A program made the translations under genes and the position numbers. Shown here in pieces: positions 8,924-17,639 of a stretch of DNA of 64,000 nucleotides. The DNA is from Thalassotalea_F euphylliae. Its GTDB lineage: Bacteria; Pseudomonadota; Gammaproteobacteria; Enterobacterales; Alteromonadaceae. Numbering within the stretch: position 1 is the first letter of the stretch; each line of letters starts with the position of its first letter. The stretch covers positions 124,001 through 188,000 of the forward strand of contig NZ_JBHUIB010000002.1 in the NCBI RefSeq assembly GCF_042682785.1, written 5' to 3'. The notes under the pieces are model-generated. The model was not told the DNA's origin. It made no database searches and worked only from the letters and a program-made list of their open reading frames with translations.

Positions 8924-10261
8924 TTAGTCTTTCAAATGGTGAAAGTCGATGTTTTCGATATTACGACCCGCTTCAGGGTCATTGAATGTATCCGTATCGA
9001 ATTGGTCCTCTGATTTACCCACAATAACCGTAACCATGCTGTCACCGGTAACATTGACGGCGGTTCTTGTCATATCTAGTAAACGGTCAACACCAATTAT
9101 TAACGCAATACCTTCTACAGGAAGGCCTACTTGTTCTAGCACCATAGCAAGCATAATTAAACCGACACCTGGCACACCGGCAGTACCAATTGATGCAAGA
9201 GTAGCGGTTAATATTACGGTTAGGTAATCAGCGAGCGTTAAGTCTTGGCTAAATACCTGCGCGATAAATACTGTTGCTACACCCTGCATAATTGCAGTGC
9301 CATCCATATTGATAGTCGCGCCAAGTGGAACCGTAAATGATGCAATGGAGTTGTTTACACCCATTTTCTTGGTTGTCGTTTCCATTGTGACTGGAATAGT
9401 GGCATTACTGCTTGAGGTGGAGAAGGCGAATATCGCGGTATCTCGCATCTTTTTCAGGAAAGTAACTGGATTTAGGCCAGTAAAGACTTTTAGTAAAACA
9501 GGGTAGGTAATAAATGCATGAATGATGAGTGCAAAGAATACAACAAGGAAGTAAACAATTAAGTTACCAAAAGTCTCTATAGATAAGTCAGTAAACAAGC
9601 CTGCCAATAAGCAGAATACACCGTAAGGGGCCACATTCATTAAAATAGTGACTAAACGCATGATAACTTCATTCATGTCTTGAAAGATGCTTGCAATGCG
9701 CTCACCCGCTTTGCCTGATAGGGCCATCGCAATACCAAATAGCAACGCGAAAACAATAACTTGTAGCATATTTCCTTGAGCAAAGGCAGTGAATGGGTTG
9801 CTTGGGAACATATCAATGAGTACGGTCGCTAATGAAGGTGCCTCCTTACTCGTAAAGGTGGTTTCAGCTGTCATGTTGACGCCTTCACCTGGGCTAACAA
9901 TCATCGCAAGTGTCATCGCAAAGCTAATAGCTATCGCGGTTGTGATTAGATATAGGCCAACGGCTTTACCGCCAATTTTACCTAATTTAGTGGTATCCCT
10001 TAACGAACAAGTACCGCAAATTAACGACACAAAAACGAGCGGAACGACGAGCATTTGTAAACTTGAAATGAAGATTTGACCGATAACCTCGAAGACACCG
10101 TCAACGAAAAATGCACGTACAGAAAAATCAAAGAGGTAGAGTGGTATAACGAGGTCTGAGCCGTTGGGCATTAACCACTGTAGGAAAGCGCCTACTAAAA
10201 TACCAGTAACCATACCGGTAACTATGCGGCGCGTAAGACTTGAGTGTTGATCTGTTGCCAT
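8924..10261 (-). CDS. Dicarboxylate/amino acid:cation symporter (DAACS family)
   Basis: 445-residue inner-membrane transporter of the GltP/DctA/GltPh family. Diagnostic elements are the serine-rich hairpin STSSSNATIP, NMDGTA in TM7, the second hairpin GTAGVPG, and DRLLDMTRTAVNVTGD in TM8, which binds substrate and cation. The family imports glutamate, aspartate or C4-dicarboxylates with Na+ or H+. Arginine in the TM8 motif (DMTRT) fits acidic substrates, but exact specificity cannot be read from sequence alone. It is a single gene convergent with the M48 gene and divergent from the Ig-like lipoprotein gene. Confidence 0.92.
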   Translation of the reverse strand: MATDQHSSLTRRIVTGMVTGILVGAFLQWLMPNGSDLVIPLYLFDFSVRAFFVDGVFEVIGQIFISSLQMLVVPLVFVSLICGTCSLRDTTKLGKIGGKAVGLYLITTAIAISFAMTLAMIVSPGEGVNMTAETTFTSKEAPSLATVLIDMFPSNPFTAFAQGNMLQVIVFALLFGIAMALSGKAGERIASIFQDMNEVIMRLVTILMNVAPYGVFCLLAGLFTDLSIETFGNLIVYFLVVFFALIIHAFITYPVLLKVFTGLNPVTFLKKMRDTAIFAFSTSSSNATIPVTMETTTKKMGVNNSIASFTVPLGATINMDGTAIMQGVATVFIAQVFSQDLTLADYLTVILTATLASIGTAGVPGVGLIMLAMVLEQVGLPVEGIALIIGVDRLLDMTRTAVNVTGDSMVTVIVGKSEDQFDTDTFNDPEAGRNIENIDFHHLKD

Positions 10262-10454
10262 AATTTTGAAATTTAAACCATTTTTTATTGTTTATTTTAA
10301 TCGCTCAGCAAAGAGTAACAACTTAATTAAACAGAAAAAACTAAATTAATTGCTTAAGTATAAAGGCTTTTTGCAATTAGGTAGTGACGTTTTCAACATT
10401 TATCAGTTAAGATGAGGTCGATCTATAATAAAAATTGCTCATGGAGATGACAGT

Positions 10455-12737
10455 ATGGAGCTGTTTCGACGCTTAAGTTTTACCATGCTACTTTTGACGT
10501 TAGTTGCTTGTGGCGGTGGTGATGGTGGTCTAAGTAATGGAGATAACCCAGATCCTGGTGATGATAACCAAACCGATCCAATTACAATTTCACTTTCGCT
10601 CTCTAGCTCAGATGTCTCAGCGACATCACCTATCGAGTTAACTGCTACCGTTACACAGGATAATGAGCCTGTAGCGAACAAACTTGTAACTTTTGGAGTT
10701 AATGATCCGGAGCTCGCATTATTCAACCCAGAGAATGGCGCTGCATCGACGAATGAAGAAGGTATAGCGACTATACAAGTCGTGGTCGGCACAAAAGCTG
10801 GAGCTGGCGAGTTGACGGCTTCAGTAACCGAGGAAAGCGGTGATTCCGTTTCATCGAGCATTGTTTTCTCAAGTGCAGGTGATGGTGATGCTGTGTCTGG
10901 GCCTGAAGTATCGACATTAACAATATTTGCTGAGAGCCAGCAAATAGCATCGAGCGGTGCTCAGCAAGTTAAAATTACAGCCCTTGTGAAAGATGCTAAT
11001 AATAACTTAGTTGAAGGGGCTTCAGTTAGTTTCTCGGCGACGTCTGGACAAATAGAAGTAGAGAAAGCTGTAACAGAGGCTGACGGTTTAGCTTCTGCAG
11101 TCTTGAAAACAAGCAATGAACCTGAAAACCGAGTCATTACTGTAGCAGCGTCTTCCAATATCGTCTCTGATGAAGTCGATGTTCAAGTTGTCGGTACTTC
11201 TATCCAGTTAAGTGGCTCATCTGCGCTAGCTATTGGCGATGAAACGAGCTATGTACTAAACCTTCTTGATAGTGATGGTAATGGTATTTCTAATCAAACC
11301 GTAAATTTGTCGTTAACTAATGCTGATGGAGCGCAAATCGACATTCCAGAATCGGTAACGACAGATTTTACGGGGCAGGCATTATTTAATGCGACTGGCG
11401 TAACTGGTGGTTCCAATGCTATCCGAGCTGAATCACTTGGAGCATCAGCAAGCTTGACTGCGTCAGTGCAATCAGATTCTTTTTTATTCACATTGTTCGA
11501 CAATGGCGAGGTGCCTGCTGTAGACCCGTCTAGTTCTGCGGTGCCTGATGTAGGACTTTCTAGTTCAGCCGAAATCACGTTAACTTGGCTGCGTGACGGT
11601 TCACCAGTACCTGATGGCACACCTGTAGAGTTTACAACAACACGCGGGATAGTATCTACTTCAAATGGCACCACAGTAAATGGGCAAGCTACCGTAACAA
11701 TACAGGCGAGTGATGCTGGTTTGGCCGTAGTTACATTTACTGGTAATGATGGTGATATTTCACTTTCTAATCAACTTTCATTCGAGTTTATTGCTGAAAC
11801 TGTTGACACCATCGTGGCACAAGCATCACCAGCGTCCGTCGAACCAAGTGGTGATACGTCAGTTATTTCAGTCACTGTCAGGGATGCAAATGACAACCTG
11901 GTCAAAGGAAAGGTTATAGACTTCACGCTCGATGATACCAATGGTGGATCTATTTTCCCTGCTACTGCTATTACCGACAGTAGCGGAAATGCTTCTACTG
12001 TGTACACCTCTAACGCTGTGTCATCACAAGATGGTGTAACAGTTACTGCTACGGTTAGGGATAACCCTGCGAAACAAGATTCAGTGCATTTAACAGTCGC
12101 AGGTCGAGAACTATTCTTAACGTTAGGAACGGGTAATACGCTAGAGGAACCAGATCAAACGATATACAACAAGCAATACAGTGTATTTGTGACTGATGCT
12201 GACTCAGCACCAGTTGAAAATGTTAATATCACAGTTACTGCTATACCTAAATATTATTATAAGGGGTATTGGACGAAGTCATTTGATGAGACGGGCAGTT
12301 TCGTTGCGTGGGTGCCGACATCAGATAATCCAGATACTGATGACATATTCGAGGAATCTTCTACTCCGCCTTTCGATCTTACTCGCTGTGAAAATGAAGA
12401 CAGAAACTTTAACGGTATCTTGGATGAAGGAGAGGATACTAACGAAGATGGAATACTGACCCCTGGCAATGTTGTATCAGCAACAGGAGAAGTAACGACT
12501 GATAGCCAAGGTCGTGCCATCATTGATATACGTTATCCGCAAAGTTACGGCTTATGGGCAGACATAGACTTGCAAGTAACCGCTCGCGTGACAGGTACAG
12601 AAAGTAGCGAGTTTACTTTATTCACGTTGGATGTTTTAGCGTCGGATGTAACTGATGAAGATGTTACACCACCAACGCAAGGTGTAGGTTTGAAAGGTCC
12701 ATTCGGTGGAATACAAGACTGTAGCACAGCAGAATAG
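10455..12737 (+). CDS. Large surface lipoprotein with repeated bacterial Ig-like domains
   Basis: 760 residues with a lipoprotein signal (LLLTLVAC) followed by a Gly/Asp-rich tether. At least four to five Ig-like modules of about 90-100 residues follow. Recurrent phrases such as VKDANNNLVEGASVSFSA, VRDANDNLVKGKVIDF, DGLASAVLKTS and DSSGNASTVYTS are typical of Big_1 (invasin/intimin-type) domains. The C-terminal region carries two Asp-rich loops around residues 648-672 (DRNFNGILDEGED and TNEDGILTPG), like EF-hand or dockerin calcium sites. Expected location is the outer membrane or cell surface, and the role is probably adhesive or structural. It is monocistronic with its own terminator. The ligand is unknown. 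Confidence 0.8.
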   Translation: MELFRRLSFTMLLLTLVACGGGDGGLSNGDNPDPGDDNQTDPITISLSLSSSDVSATSPIELTATVTQDNEPVANKLVTFGVNDPELALFNPENGAASTNEEGIATIQVVVGTKAGAGELTASVTEESGDSVSSSIVFSSAGDGDAVSGPEVSTLTIFAESQQIASSGAQQVKITALVKDANNNLVEGASVSFSATSGQIEVEKAVTEADGLASAVLKTSNEPENRVITVAASSNIVSDEVDVQVVGTSIQLSGSSALAIGDETSYVLNLLDSDGNGISNQTVNLSLTNADGAQIDIPESVTTDFTGQALFNATGVTGGSNAIRAESLGASASLTASVQSDSFLFTLFDNGEVPAVDPSSSAVPDVGLSSSAEITLTWLRDGSPVPDGTPVEFTTTRGIVSTSNGTTVNGQATVTIQASDAGLAVVTFTGNDGDISLSNQLSFEFIAETVDTIVAQASPASVEPSGDTSVISVTVRDANDNLVKGKVIDFTLDDTNGGSIFPATAITDSSGNASTVYTSNAVSSQDGVTVTATVRDNPAKQDSVHLTVAGRELFLTLGTGNTLEEPDQTIYNKQYSVFVTDADSAPVENVNITVTAIPKYYYKGYWTKSFDETGSFVAWVPTSDNPDTDDIFEESSTPPFDLTRCENEDRNFNGILDEGEDTNEDGILTPGNVVSATGEVTTDSQGRAIIDIRYPQSYGLWADIDLQVTARVTGTESSEFTLFTLDVLASDVTDEDVTPPTQGVGLKGPFGGIQDCSTAE

Positions 12738-12759
12738 ACGAATTGTATTTTTATATAAG

Positions 12760-12784
12760 TAGCCCCGTATGGGGCTATTTTTTT
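12760..12784 (+). terminator. Intrinsic terminator after the Ig-like lipoprotein gene
   Basis: Stem TAGCCCC/GGGGCTA with a GTAT loop, followed by a run of T residues. Confidence 0.85.
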
Positions 12785-12815
12785 GCCTAAAATTATTCCA
12801 GTTACAAACTATTCC

Positions 12816-13014
12816 TTGTTTACTTCCTCAGCATCTGTATAATGCGCCGCTCAATGTTGACCAAGTGGTCTAACATTGCGATTGAGCTGGGGTATATCCG
12901 CCCAATAGACTTGCCCGAGCAGCGCCAGTGCTGCTTTCGAGAATGTGTGTAAAGTCTTCTTGGTGGTGTCCTCGATGTTGTACCGCAGGATTTCCTGCCA
13001 AGAGATAAAATACG
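12816..13014 (+). promoter_or_regulatory. deaD promoter and long structured 5' leader
   Basis: A consensus -10 TATAAT is at 12838-12843, with a weak -35 (TTGTTT, 12816-12821) 16 bp upstream. Transcription would then begin near 12850, leaving a leader of about 165 nt before deaD. The leader is visibly more GC-rich than flanking spacers. It can form a hairpin AGCAGC/GCTGCT (12918-12935) and a short one GCAGG/CCTGC (12985-12998) just upstream of the ribosome-binding site. Long leaders are known for csdA/deaD and cold-shock mRNAs in E. coli. Regulation here is inferred. Confidence 0.55.
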
Positions 13015-14760
13015 ATGAGTGAACAAAACTTAGCCTCTGTAGGCTTTGACGCTTTAGGCTTGCCTGAAAATATCCTTTCTGCCTTAAATAAATTAGGTTT
13101 TGAATCTGCTACGGCTATTCAAGCGCAAACGATTCCGCCTTTACTAGACGGCCGCGATGTACTTGGTGAGGCCCAAACAGGTACCGGTAAAACAGCCGCA
13201 TTCAGTCTTCCTGCATTAGCGGCAATTGATGTGTCAATTCGCAAGCCTCAGCTTATGGTGCTAGCACCAACGCGTGAGCTAGCTATTCAAGTGGCGGAAG
13301 CAATAGAGTCGTTTGCTGCGCATATGAAAGGCCTTCGTGTTGCTACACTTTATGGTGGTCAGTCATATGGTCCACAGTTCCAACAATTAGAGCGCGGTGC
13401 GCAAGTGGTGGTTGGTACACCTGGTCGCCTAATGGACCATCTTCGCCGTAAGAGCTTAAAACTGAATGAACTTAAGCTTTGCGTACTTGATGAAGCCGAT
13501 GAAATGTTAAATATGGGCTTCCTAGAAGATATCGAGTGGATCTTAGAGCATATTGATTCGTCTACTCAAATGGCACTTTTCTCAGCAACTATGCCGCCTG
13601 CTATTCGTAAAGTAGCAAATCGTTTCTTAAAAGATCCTGAACATGTAAAAATTGCTGCGGTGAAAAAAGCGAAAGCCAACATTGCACAGTTTGCATGGAA
13701 AGTGAGTGGTATCAATAAGCTAACGGCATTAGAACGTATCGCTGAAACGTTTGATTACGACGCTATGATTATATTTGTGCGCACACGTAATGATACGGTT
13801 GAGGTCGCTGAAAAGCTGGAGCGTCAAGGCTACCCTGCATTAGCATTAAATGGTGATATGAACCAAGCGCAACGTGAGCGCACTGTAGATCAAATTAAGT
13901 CAGGTCAATCTTCTATTCTTATTGCTACAGATGTTGTTGCTCGTGGCCTAGACATACCACGTATCGACCTTGTCATTAACTACGATTTGCCAGGAGATAA
14001 CGAGTCTTACGTTCACCGAATTGGTCGAACAGGCCGAGCAGGGCGCAGTGGTACTGCTATTTCTTTTGTGCGTCCGCGCGAAATGTACCTACTTCGCCAA
14101 TATGAACGTTTGACCTCAGGTGTGATTAATAGCTTTGAATTACCAAGTATTCAAGAAATTGGTAAAAAGCGTATTGCTAAAACACAAGAGCAGTTAATGG
14201 CGCTTATTTCTGATAAAGATTTATCAGGTATGCGTGAAATACTAGAAGGGATGACTGCAGATTCCGATACATCAATGTTAGATATTGCAGCAGCACTTTT
14301 GTATATGAAGCAACTTAAACAGCCTCTGCAACCAAAAGAAGACCCTAAACCGCGTCGTGAATTTAATGACCGTGGCGATCGTCGCGATGGTAAACGCCGC
14401 AATATGCGTGATGGTCAAGGACGTGCTGAACGCGGAGAGCGCCCACAACGCAAACCACGTGCAGCTCGTCAAGACGTAGATTGGCAAACCTATCGTCTAG
14501 AAGTTGGTAAAGCGCATGGTGCTAAACCTGGCGACATCGTTGGCGCAATTGCTAACGAAATTTCATTAGACAGTAGCTACATCGGGCAAATTAGTCTGCA
14601 TGAACGCCATAGCTTGGTTCAACTGCCTACAGGAATGCCACCTGCTTCATTTAAGCAATTAAAGCGTGTGCGTGTTCGTCGTCAAGCGTTAGAAATATCT
14701 GTATCTGAGGCCCCTATCGTCAGTGATAAACCTCGCAGAAAAGAGCGCAGAGCTAACTAA
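13015..14760 (+). CDS. deaD: DEAD-box ATP-dependent RNA helicase DeaD/CsdA
   Basis: 581-residue RNA helicase used in ribosome assembly and mRNA decay at low temperature. Motifs are AQTGTGKT (53-60), PTRELA, DEAD (159-162), SAT (190-192), and in the second RecA domain RGLDIPRIDLVINYD and HRIGRTGRAGRSG. A C-terminal Arg/Gly/Asp-rich segment (about 445-490) leads into a DbpA-like RNA-binding domain (LEVGKAHGAKPGDIVGAIANE). This long C-terminus is typical of DeaD rather than RhlE or SrmB. It is monocistronic, behind a long leader and before a strong terminator. Confidence 0.95.
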   Translation: MSEQNLASVGFDALGLPENILSALNKLGFESATAIQAQTIPPLLDGRDVLGEAQTGTGKTAAFSLPALAAIDVSIRKPQLMVLAPTRELAIQVAEAIESFAAHMKGLRVATLYGGQSYGPQFQQLERGAQVVVGTPGRLMDHLRRKSLKLNELKLCVLDEADEMLNMGFLEDIEWILEHIDSSTQMALFSATMPPAIRKVANRFLKDPEHVKIAAVKKAKANIAQFAWKVSGINKLTALERIAETFDYDAMIIFVRTRNDTVEVAEKLERQGYPALALNGDMNQAQRERTVDQIKSGQSSILIATDVVARGLDIPRIDLVINYDLPGDNESYVHRIGRTGRAGRSGTAISFVRPREMYLLRQYERLTSGVINSFELPSIQEIGKKRIAKTQEQLMALISDKDLSGMREILEGMTADSDTSMLDIAAALLYMKQLKQPLQPKEDPKPRREFNDRGDRRDGKRRNMRDGQGRAERGERPQRKPRAARQDVDWQTYRLEVGKAHGAKPGDIVGAIANEISLDSSYIGQISLHERHSLVQLPTGMPPASFKQLKRVRVRRQALEISVSEAPIVSDKPRRKERRAN

Positions 14761-14773
14761 ATATCTCAATTTT

Positions 14774-14798
14774 AAAAAGGTGCTTCGGCACCTTTTTT
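14774..14798 (+). terminator. Intrinsic terminator after deaD
   Basis: Perfect stem AAAAGGTGC/GCACCTTTT with a stable TTCG tetraloop, followed by T residues. Confidence 0.9.
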
Positions 14799-14826
14799 CT
14801 TGTCTACACCCTCATAAAATATCGGC

Positions 14827-14844
14827 TGTACATTTATGTGTACA
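14827..14844. promoter_or_regulatory. Upstream TyrR-box-like site of hppD
   Basis: TGTACA, six bases, TGTACA. This matches the TyrR/PhhR operator TGTAAA-N6-TTTACA at 10 of 12 positions. It lies 78 bp (start to start) upstream of the better-matching site at 14905, so the two could act as a pair. Confidence 0.4.
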
Positions 14845-14904
14845 ACCCGTCTGCGCGCCTTATATAGCCTGCTGAAGGGTTGGCTTAAATAACACCAAAC
14901 ATTA

Positions 14905-14922
14905 CGTAAATAAGCATTTACA
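14905..14922. promoter_or_regulatory. Near-consensus TyrR box upstream of hppD
   Basis: CGTAAA, six bases, TTTACA: 11 of 12 positions match TGTAAA-N6-TTTACA, the operator of the aromatic-amino-acid regulator TyrR. It lies about 90 bp before the hppD start. TyrR control of a tyrosine-degradation gene makes biological sense. No tyrR gene is in the window. Confidence 0.55.
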
Positions 14923-15012
14923 TAACTGGTTTGCTTATGAATGTCCTGATACTTTTTCTTCAGTGTATAGCTGTGAATAATAAAGCCATTACACATGTCG
15001 AGAGAGATAATT

Positions 15013-16056
15013 ATGAGTGAAGTAAACAACCCACTAAATTTATGTGGCATTGAATTTACTGAATTTGCTACACCAGATAGCGACTTTATGGAAAAAGCGT
15101 TCCATGGCTTTGGTTTTTCAAAAGTTAAGAAGTTCAAAGGACGTGATATTGATTATTTCAATCAAAACGATATCCACTTTTTACTTAACAATGAACAAGC
15201 TGGTTTTTCACGTGACTTTGCAAAGGCGCATGGTCCTGCGATTTGTTCGATGGGGTGGCGTGTAGCAGACGCACAATTTGCGTTTGAAGAAGCCGTTAAG
15301 CGTGGCGCGAAATCAGCGCAAGATGCACCTAACAAACTTCCATATCCAGCGATTTATGGTATTGGTGATAGCCTTATTTACTTCATTGAAAAATTTGGTG
15401 ATAAAGGTTCGATTTACAACGACGATTTTGAACCATTAGCCGAACCTACATTGGTTGAAGATAAAGGCTTCCTAGCGGTAGATCACCTAACGAATAATGT
15501 CTACCAAGGCACTATGGAGAAGTGGTCAAACTTCTACAAAGAAGTCTTCGGTTTTACAGAGGTGCGCTACTTCGACATTAAAGGTGAGAAAACTGCTCTA
15601 GTATCTTACGCATTGCAATCTCCGTGCGGTAACTTCAGTATTCCAATTAACGAAGGTAAAGGTACCAACAATAACCAAATCGATGAGTACTTAGATGAGT
15701 ACAATGGCCCAGGTGTTCAGCATTTAGCCTTTATCACAGAAGACTTGGTAGGCTCTTTGGATCGTATCGATGGCGACATTATCGATACGTTGAACATCGT
15801 TCCTGAATATTACGATGATGTTTTCGACCGTATCCCTTGGGTGAAAGAGGACAAAGAGAAAATTAGAGCGCACCAAATTTTGGTAGATAGCCAAAAAGAG
15901 AACTCTTATTTACTTCAAATCTTCACTAAGAATATCTTTGGTCCAATTTTCATTGAGATGATTCAACGTGTTGATGACAAAGGATTTGGTGAGGGCAACT
16001 TTACTGCATTATTTAAGTCAATTGAATTAAACCAAATGGAACGTGGTGTTTTATAA
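15013..16056 (+). CDS. hppD: 4-hydroxyphenylpyruvate dioxygenase
   Basis: 347-residue non-heme iron dioxygenase converting 4-hydroxyphenylpyruvate to homogentisate in tyrosine catabolism. Two vicinal-oxygen-chelate halves are visible. The iron ligands of the 2-His-1-Glu triad are H158 (VDHLTNN), H237 (VQHLAF) and E315 (FIEMIQ). The length fits bacterial HPPD. ATG 15013 follows AGAGAGA and is preferred over the in-frame ATG at 14995. No homogentisate dioxygenase gene adjoins it, so the rest of the pathway must lie elsewhere. Two TyrR-box-like sites lie upstream. Confidence 0.95.
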   Translation: MSEVNNPLNLCGIEFTEFATPDSDFMEKAFHGFGFSKVKKFKGRDIDYFNQNDIHFLLNNEQAGFSRDFAKAHGPAICSMGWRVADAQFAFEEAVKRGAKSAQDAPNKLPYPAIYGIGDSLIYFIEKFGDKGSIYNDDFEPLAEPTLVEDKGFLAVDHLTNNVYQGTMEKWSNFYKEVFGFTEVRYFDIKGEKTALVSYALQSPCGNFSIPINEGKGTNNNQIDEYLDEYNGPGVQHLAFITEDLVGSLDRIDGDIIDTLNIVPEYYDDVFDRIPWVKEDKEKIRAHQILVDSQKENSYLLQIFTKNIFGPIFIEMIQRVDDKGFGEGNFTALFKSIELNQMERGVL

Positions 16057-16076
16057 CTGACCATAGTCCAATGACG

Positions 16077-16104
16077 AAAAAGCCGGCTTTATGCCGGCTT
16101 TTTT
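16077..16104. terminator. Bidirectional terminator between hppD and the arginase-family gene
   Basis: AAAAAGCCGGC, TTTAT loop, GCCGGCTTTTTT: T-tracts on both strands, serving two convergent genes. Confidence 0.9.
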
Positions 16105-16131
16105 ATGCTTATGTAGCTGTGACTACTGTTG

Positions 16132-17241
16132 CTACATCTTCTCCATTTGTTCAATGAGAAAAGCTGAAATCTCTGCACCAACTTTTAACGTTTGTTCAGA
16201 GCTAATAGCACCTCGACCAGAACTGTCTGTGAATGGCGCTATCTCCATCATATCGGCACCTGTAATAGGGTATAAAGCCGCTAATGATTTGATAACCGCC
16301 ATCGCTTCCTCAGGCGTTAAACCATCTTCTTCAGGCGTGCCAGTTGCCGATGCAAATTCTGCATCAAGTGCATCAATGTCAAAGCTCACATAGAGTTCAT
16401 CTATTTCTTGATCGGCTAACTGCGCTTTTATGTTGTTGATAACGCGTTCAATGCCCACTTCGCGTACTTCTTTTGCCCAGTGCTGCTTGACGCCAAAAGT
16501 AGACTCCCAGTGTGATTTAGGTTTACCACTTGAACGAATGCCCACTTGAATCAAATGATGAGGTTCATGAAGGTCATCTAAGATATGTGTGCACCAAGAA
16601 CCGAAACATAAGTCAATGCCCAGACGCTCTACCAGTAAATCAGTATGTGCATCAAAGTGGATAATGGCCGCTCTTTTGCCTGCTTTTTTCTTTGCTTGAA
16701 GGTAAGCTTTGGTTAGCGGGTAACTGATTGAGTGGTCGCCACCAATAGCAAAAATGCCCTTATCAGGGTTTTGCGCATAAAAATCGTGCAAAACTTTTTC
16801 AGTAATAGATAGTGGGCTAACACCATGCACACTATCAGCGCTGCCATAGAGTGCTTTTCTGCAATTTGCAATGGTTGCTTCATTCAAGTACTTGTCGTGC
16901 AACAAATGCGGTATAACGCGCACGTCTCCGAGGTCAAAGTAATTAAGGTTCGGGTATTGATTCAATAGTGTTGAACGAAGAAAAAGCGGTCCCCAGTTGG
17001 CGCCACGCAATATGCCACCACCACAATCAGAAGCAATGCCTAGCATGACTGCTTTTTGCTCGCCATTGTATTGCTTAAGTTTTTGTTGCCAGATATCAAC
17101 AATATCTGTTGTAAAACCATACATAGCTTTATGAAGTTGTTCTTTTCTTTCCTTGGCGGTGTTAACCGTGAATACGCCATTCCCTGGTGGACATAAACAT
17201 TCACTTACCTTGTTTATAAAGGTTTGATTAAATCCTGTCAT
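16132..17241 (-). CDS. Arginase/agmatinase/formiminoglutamase-family ureohydrolase
   Basis: 369-residue binuclear-manganese ureohydrolase. The metal-binding motifs are intact: GGDHSIS, HFDAHTD and SFDIDALD, with a later E in ADMMEIAP. The protein is longer than typical agmatinases, with about 70 extra N-terminal residues. It also has an unusual phrase between the motifs (GIDLCFGSWCTHILDDL). Family members split arginine, agmatine, formiminoglutamate or guanidino acids, and the substrate cannot be fixed from the sequence. No hut genes or arginine-catabolism genes adjoin it. Confidence 0.85.
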   Translation of the reverse strand: MTGFNQTFINKVSECLCPPGNGVFTVNTAKERKEQLHKAMYGFTTDIVDIWQQKLKQYNGEQKAVMLGIASDCGGGILRGANWGPLFLRSTLLNQYPNLNYFDLGDVRVIPHLLHDKYLNEATIANCRKALYGSADSVHGVSPLSITEKVLHDFYAQNPDKGIFAIGGDHSISYPLTKAYLQAKKKAGKRAAIIHFDAHTDLLVERLGIDLCFGSWCTHILDDLHEPHHLIQVGIRSSGKPKSHWESTFGVKQHWAKEVREVGIERVINNIKAQLADQEIDELYVSFDIDALDAEFASATGTPEEDGLTPEEAMAVIKSLAALYPITGADMMEIAPFTDSSGRGAISSEQTLKVGAEISAFLIEQMEKM

Positions 17242-17639
17242 AGTGTCACTCGTGCTGAAATAAATTGTTAAGCGAAAAGATGAGTTTTATGAAAACAGAG
17301 GAGTGTTCTTTTGCTGGGGAAATTTACTAACCCATGCAATTTAATTCTTATAATCCCCTTACACTTTGGAGCAAAGTCTATTATGATGCGCCCGAAAATG
17401 CGGTGAATATTATAGCGAAATAAGGCATTTAGGTGAACCAAATAAAATATTTACTTGTCACCTTGCATATTTATAGATATATCTACTAATAGTTATCTGA
17501 TTGATAATTTGCTAATTAAAAATTGGATTTTGAAGTAAGCCAACACTCCACGTAGCTCGCACAACGAGTAGGTTTCACTTTTTTCAATATTACTCACTGC
17601 ATAAAAATGTAGGCTTTTAAAGCAGGAAAATACGAATTT
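17242..17639. other. Noncoding spacer between the arginase-family gene and topA
   Basis: 398 bp, AT-rich, no credible ORF. A TATAAT at 17349-17354 and a small CTCG-CACAA-CGAG inverted repeat (17556-17568) are the only distinct marks. It must hold the divergent promoters of the arginase-family gene and topA, but I cannot assign them with confidence. Confidence 0.5.

Noticed and set aside
10439..10861. Minus-strand open frame of 140 residues over the start of the Ig-like lipoprotein gene
   Set aside because: Low-complexity Ser/Pro/Val translation that mirrors the repetitive plus-strand gene; no ribosome-binding site.
12820..13026. Minus-strand open frame over the deaD leader
   Set aside because: It covers the promoter and leader and overlaps the deaD start; no domain or ribosome-binding site.
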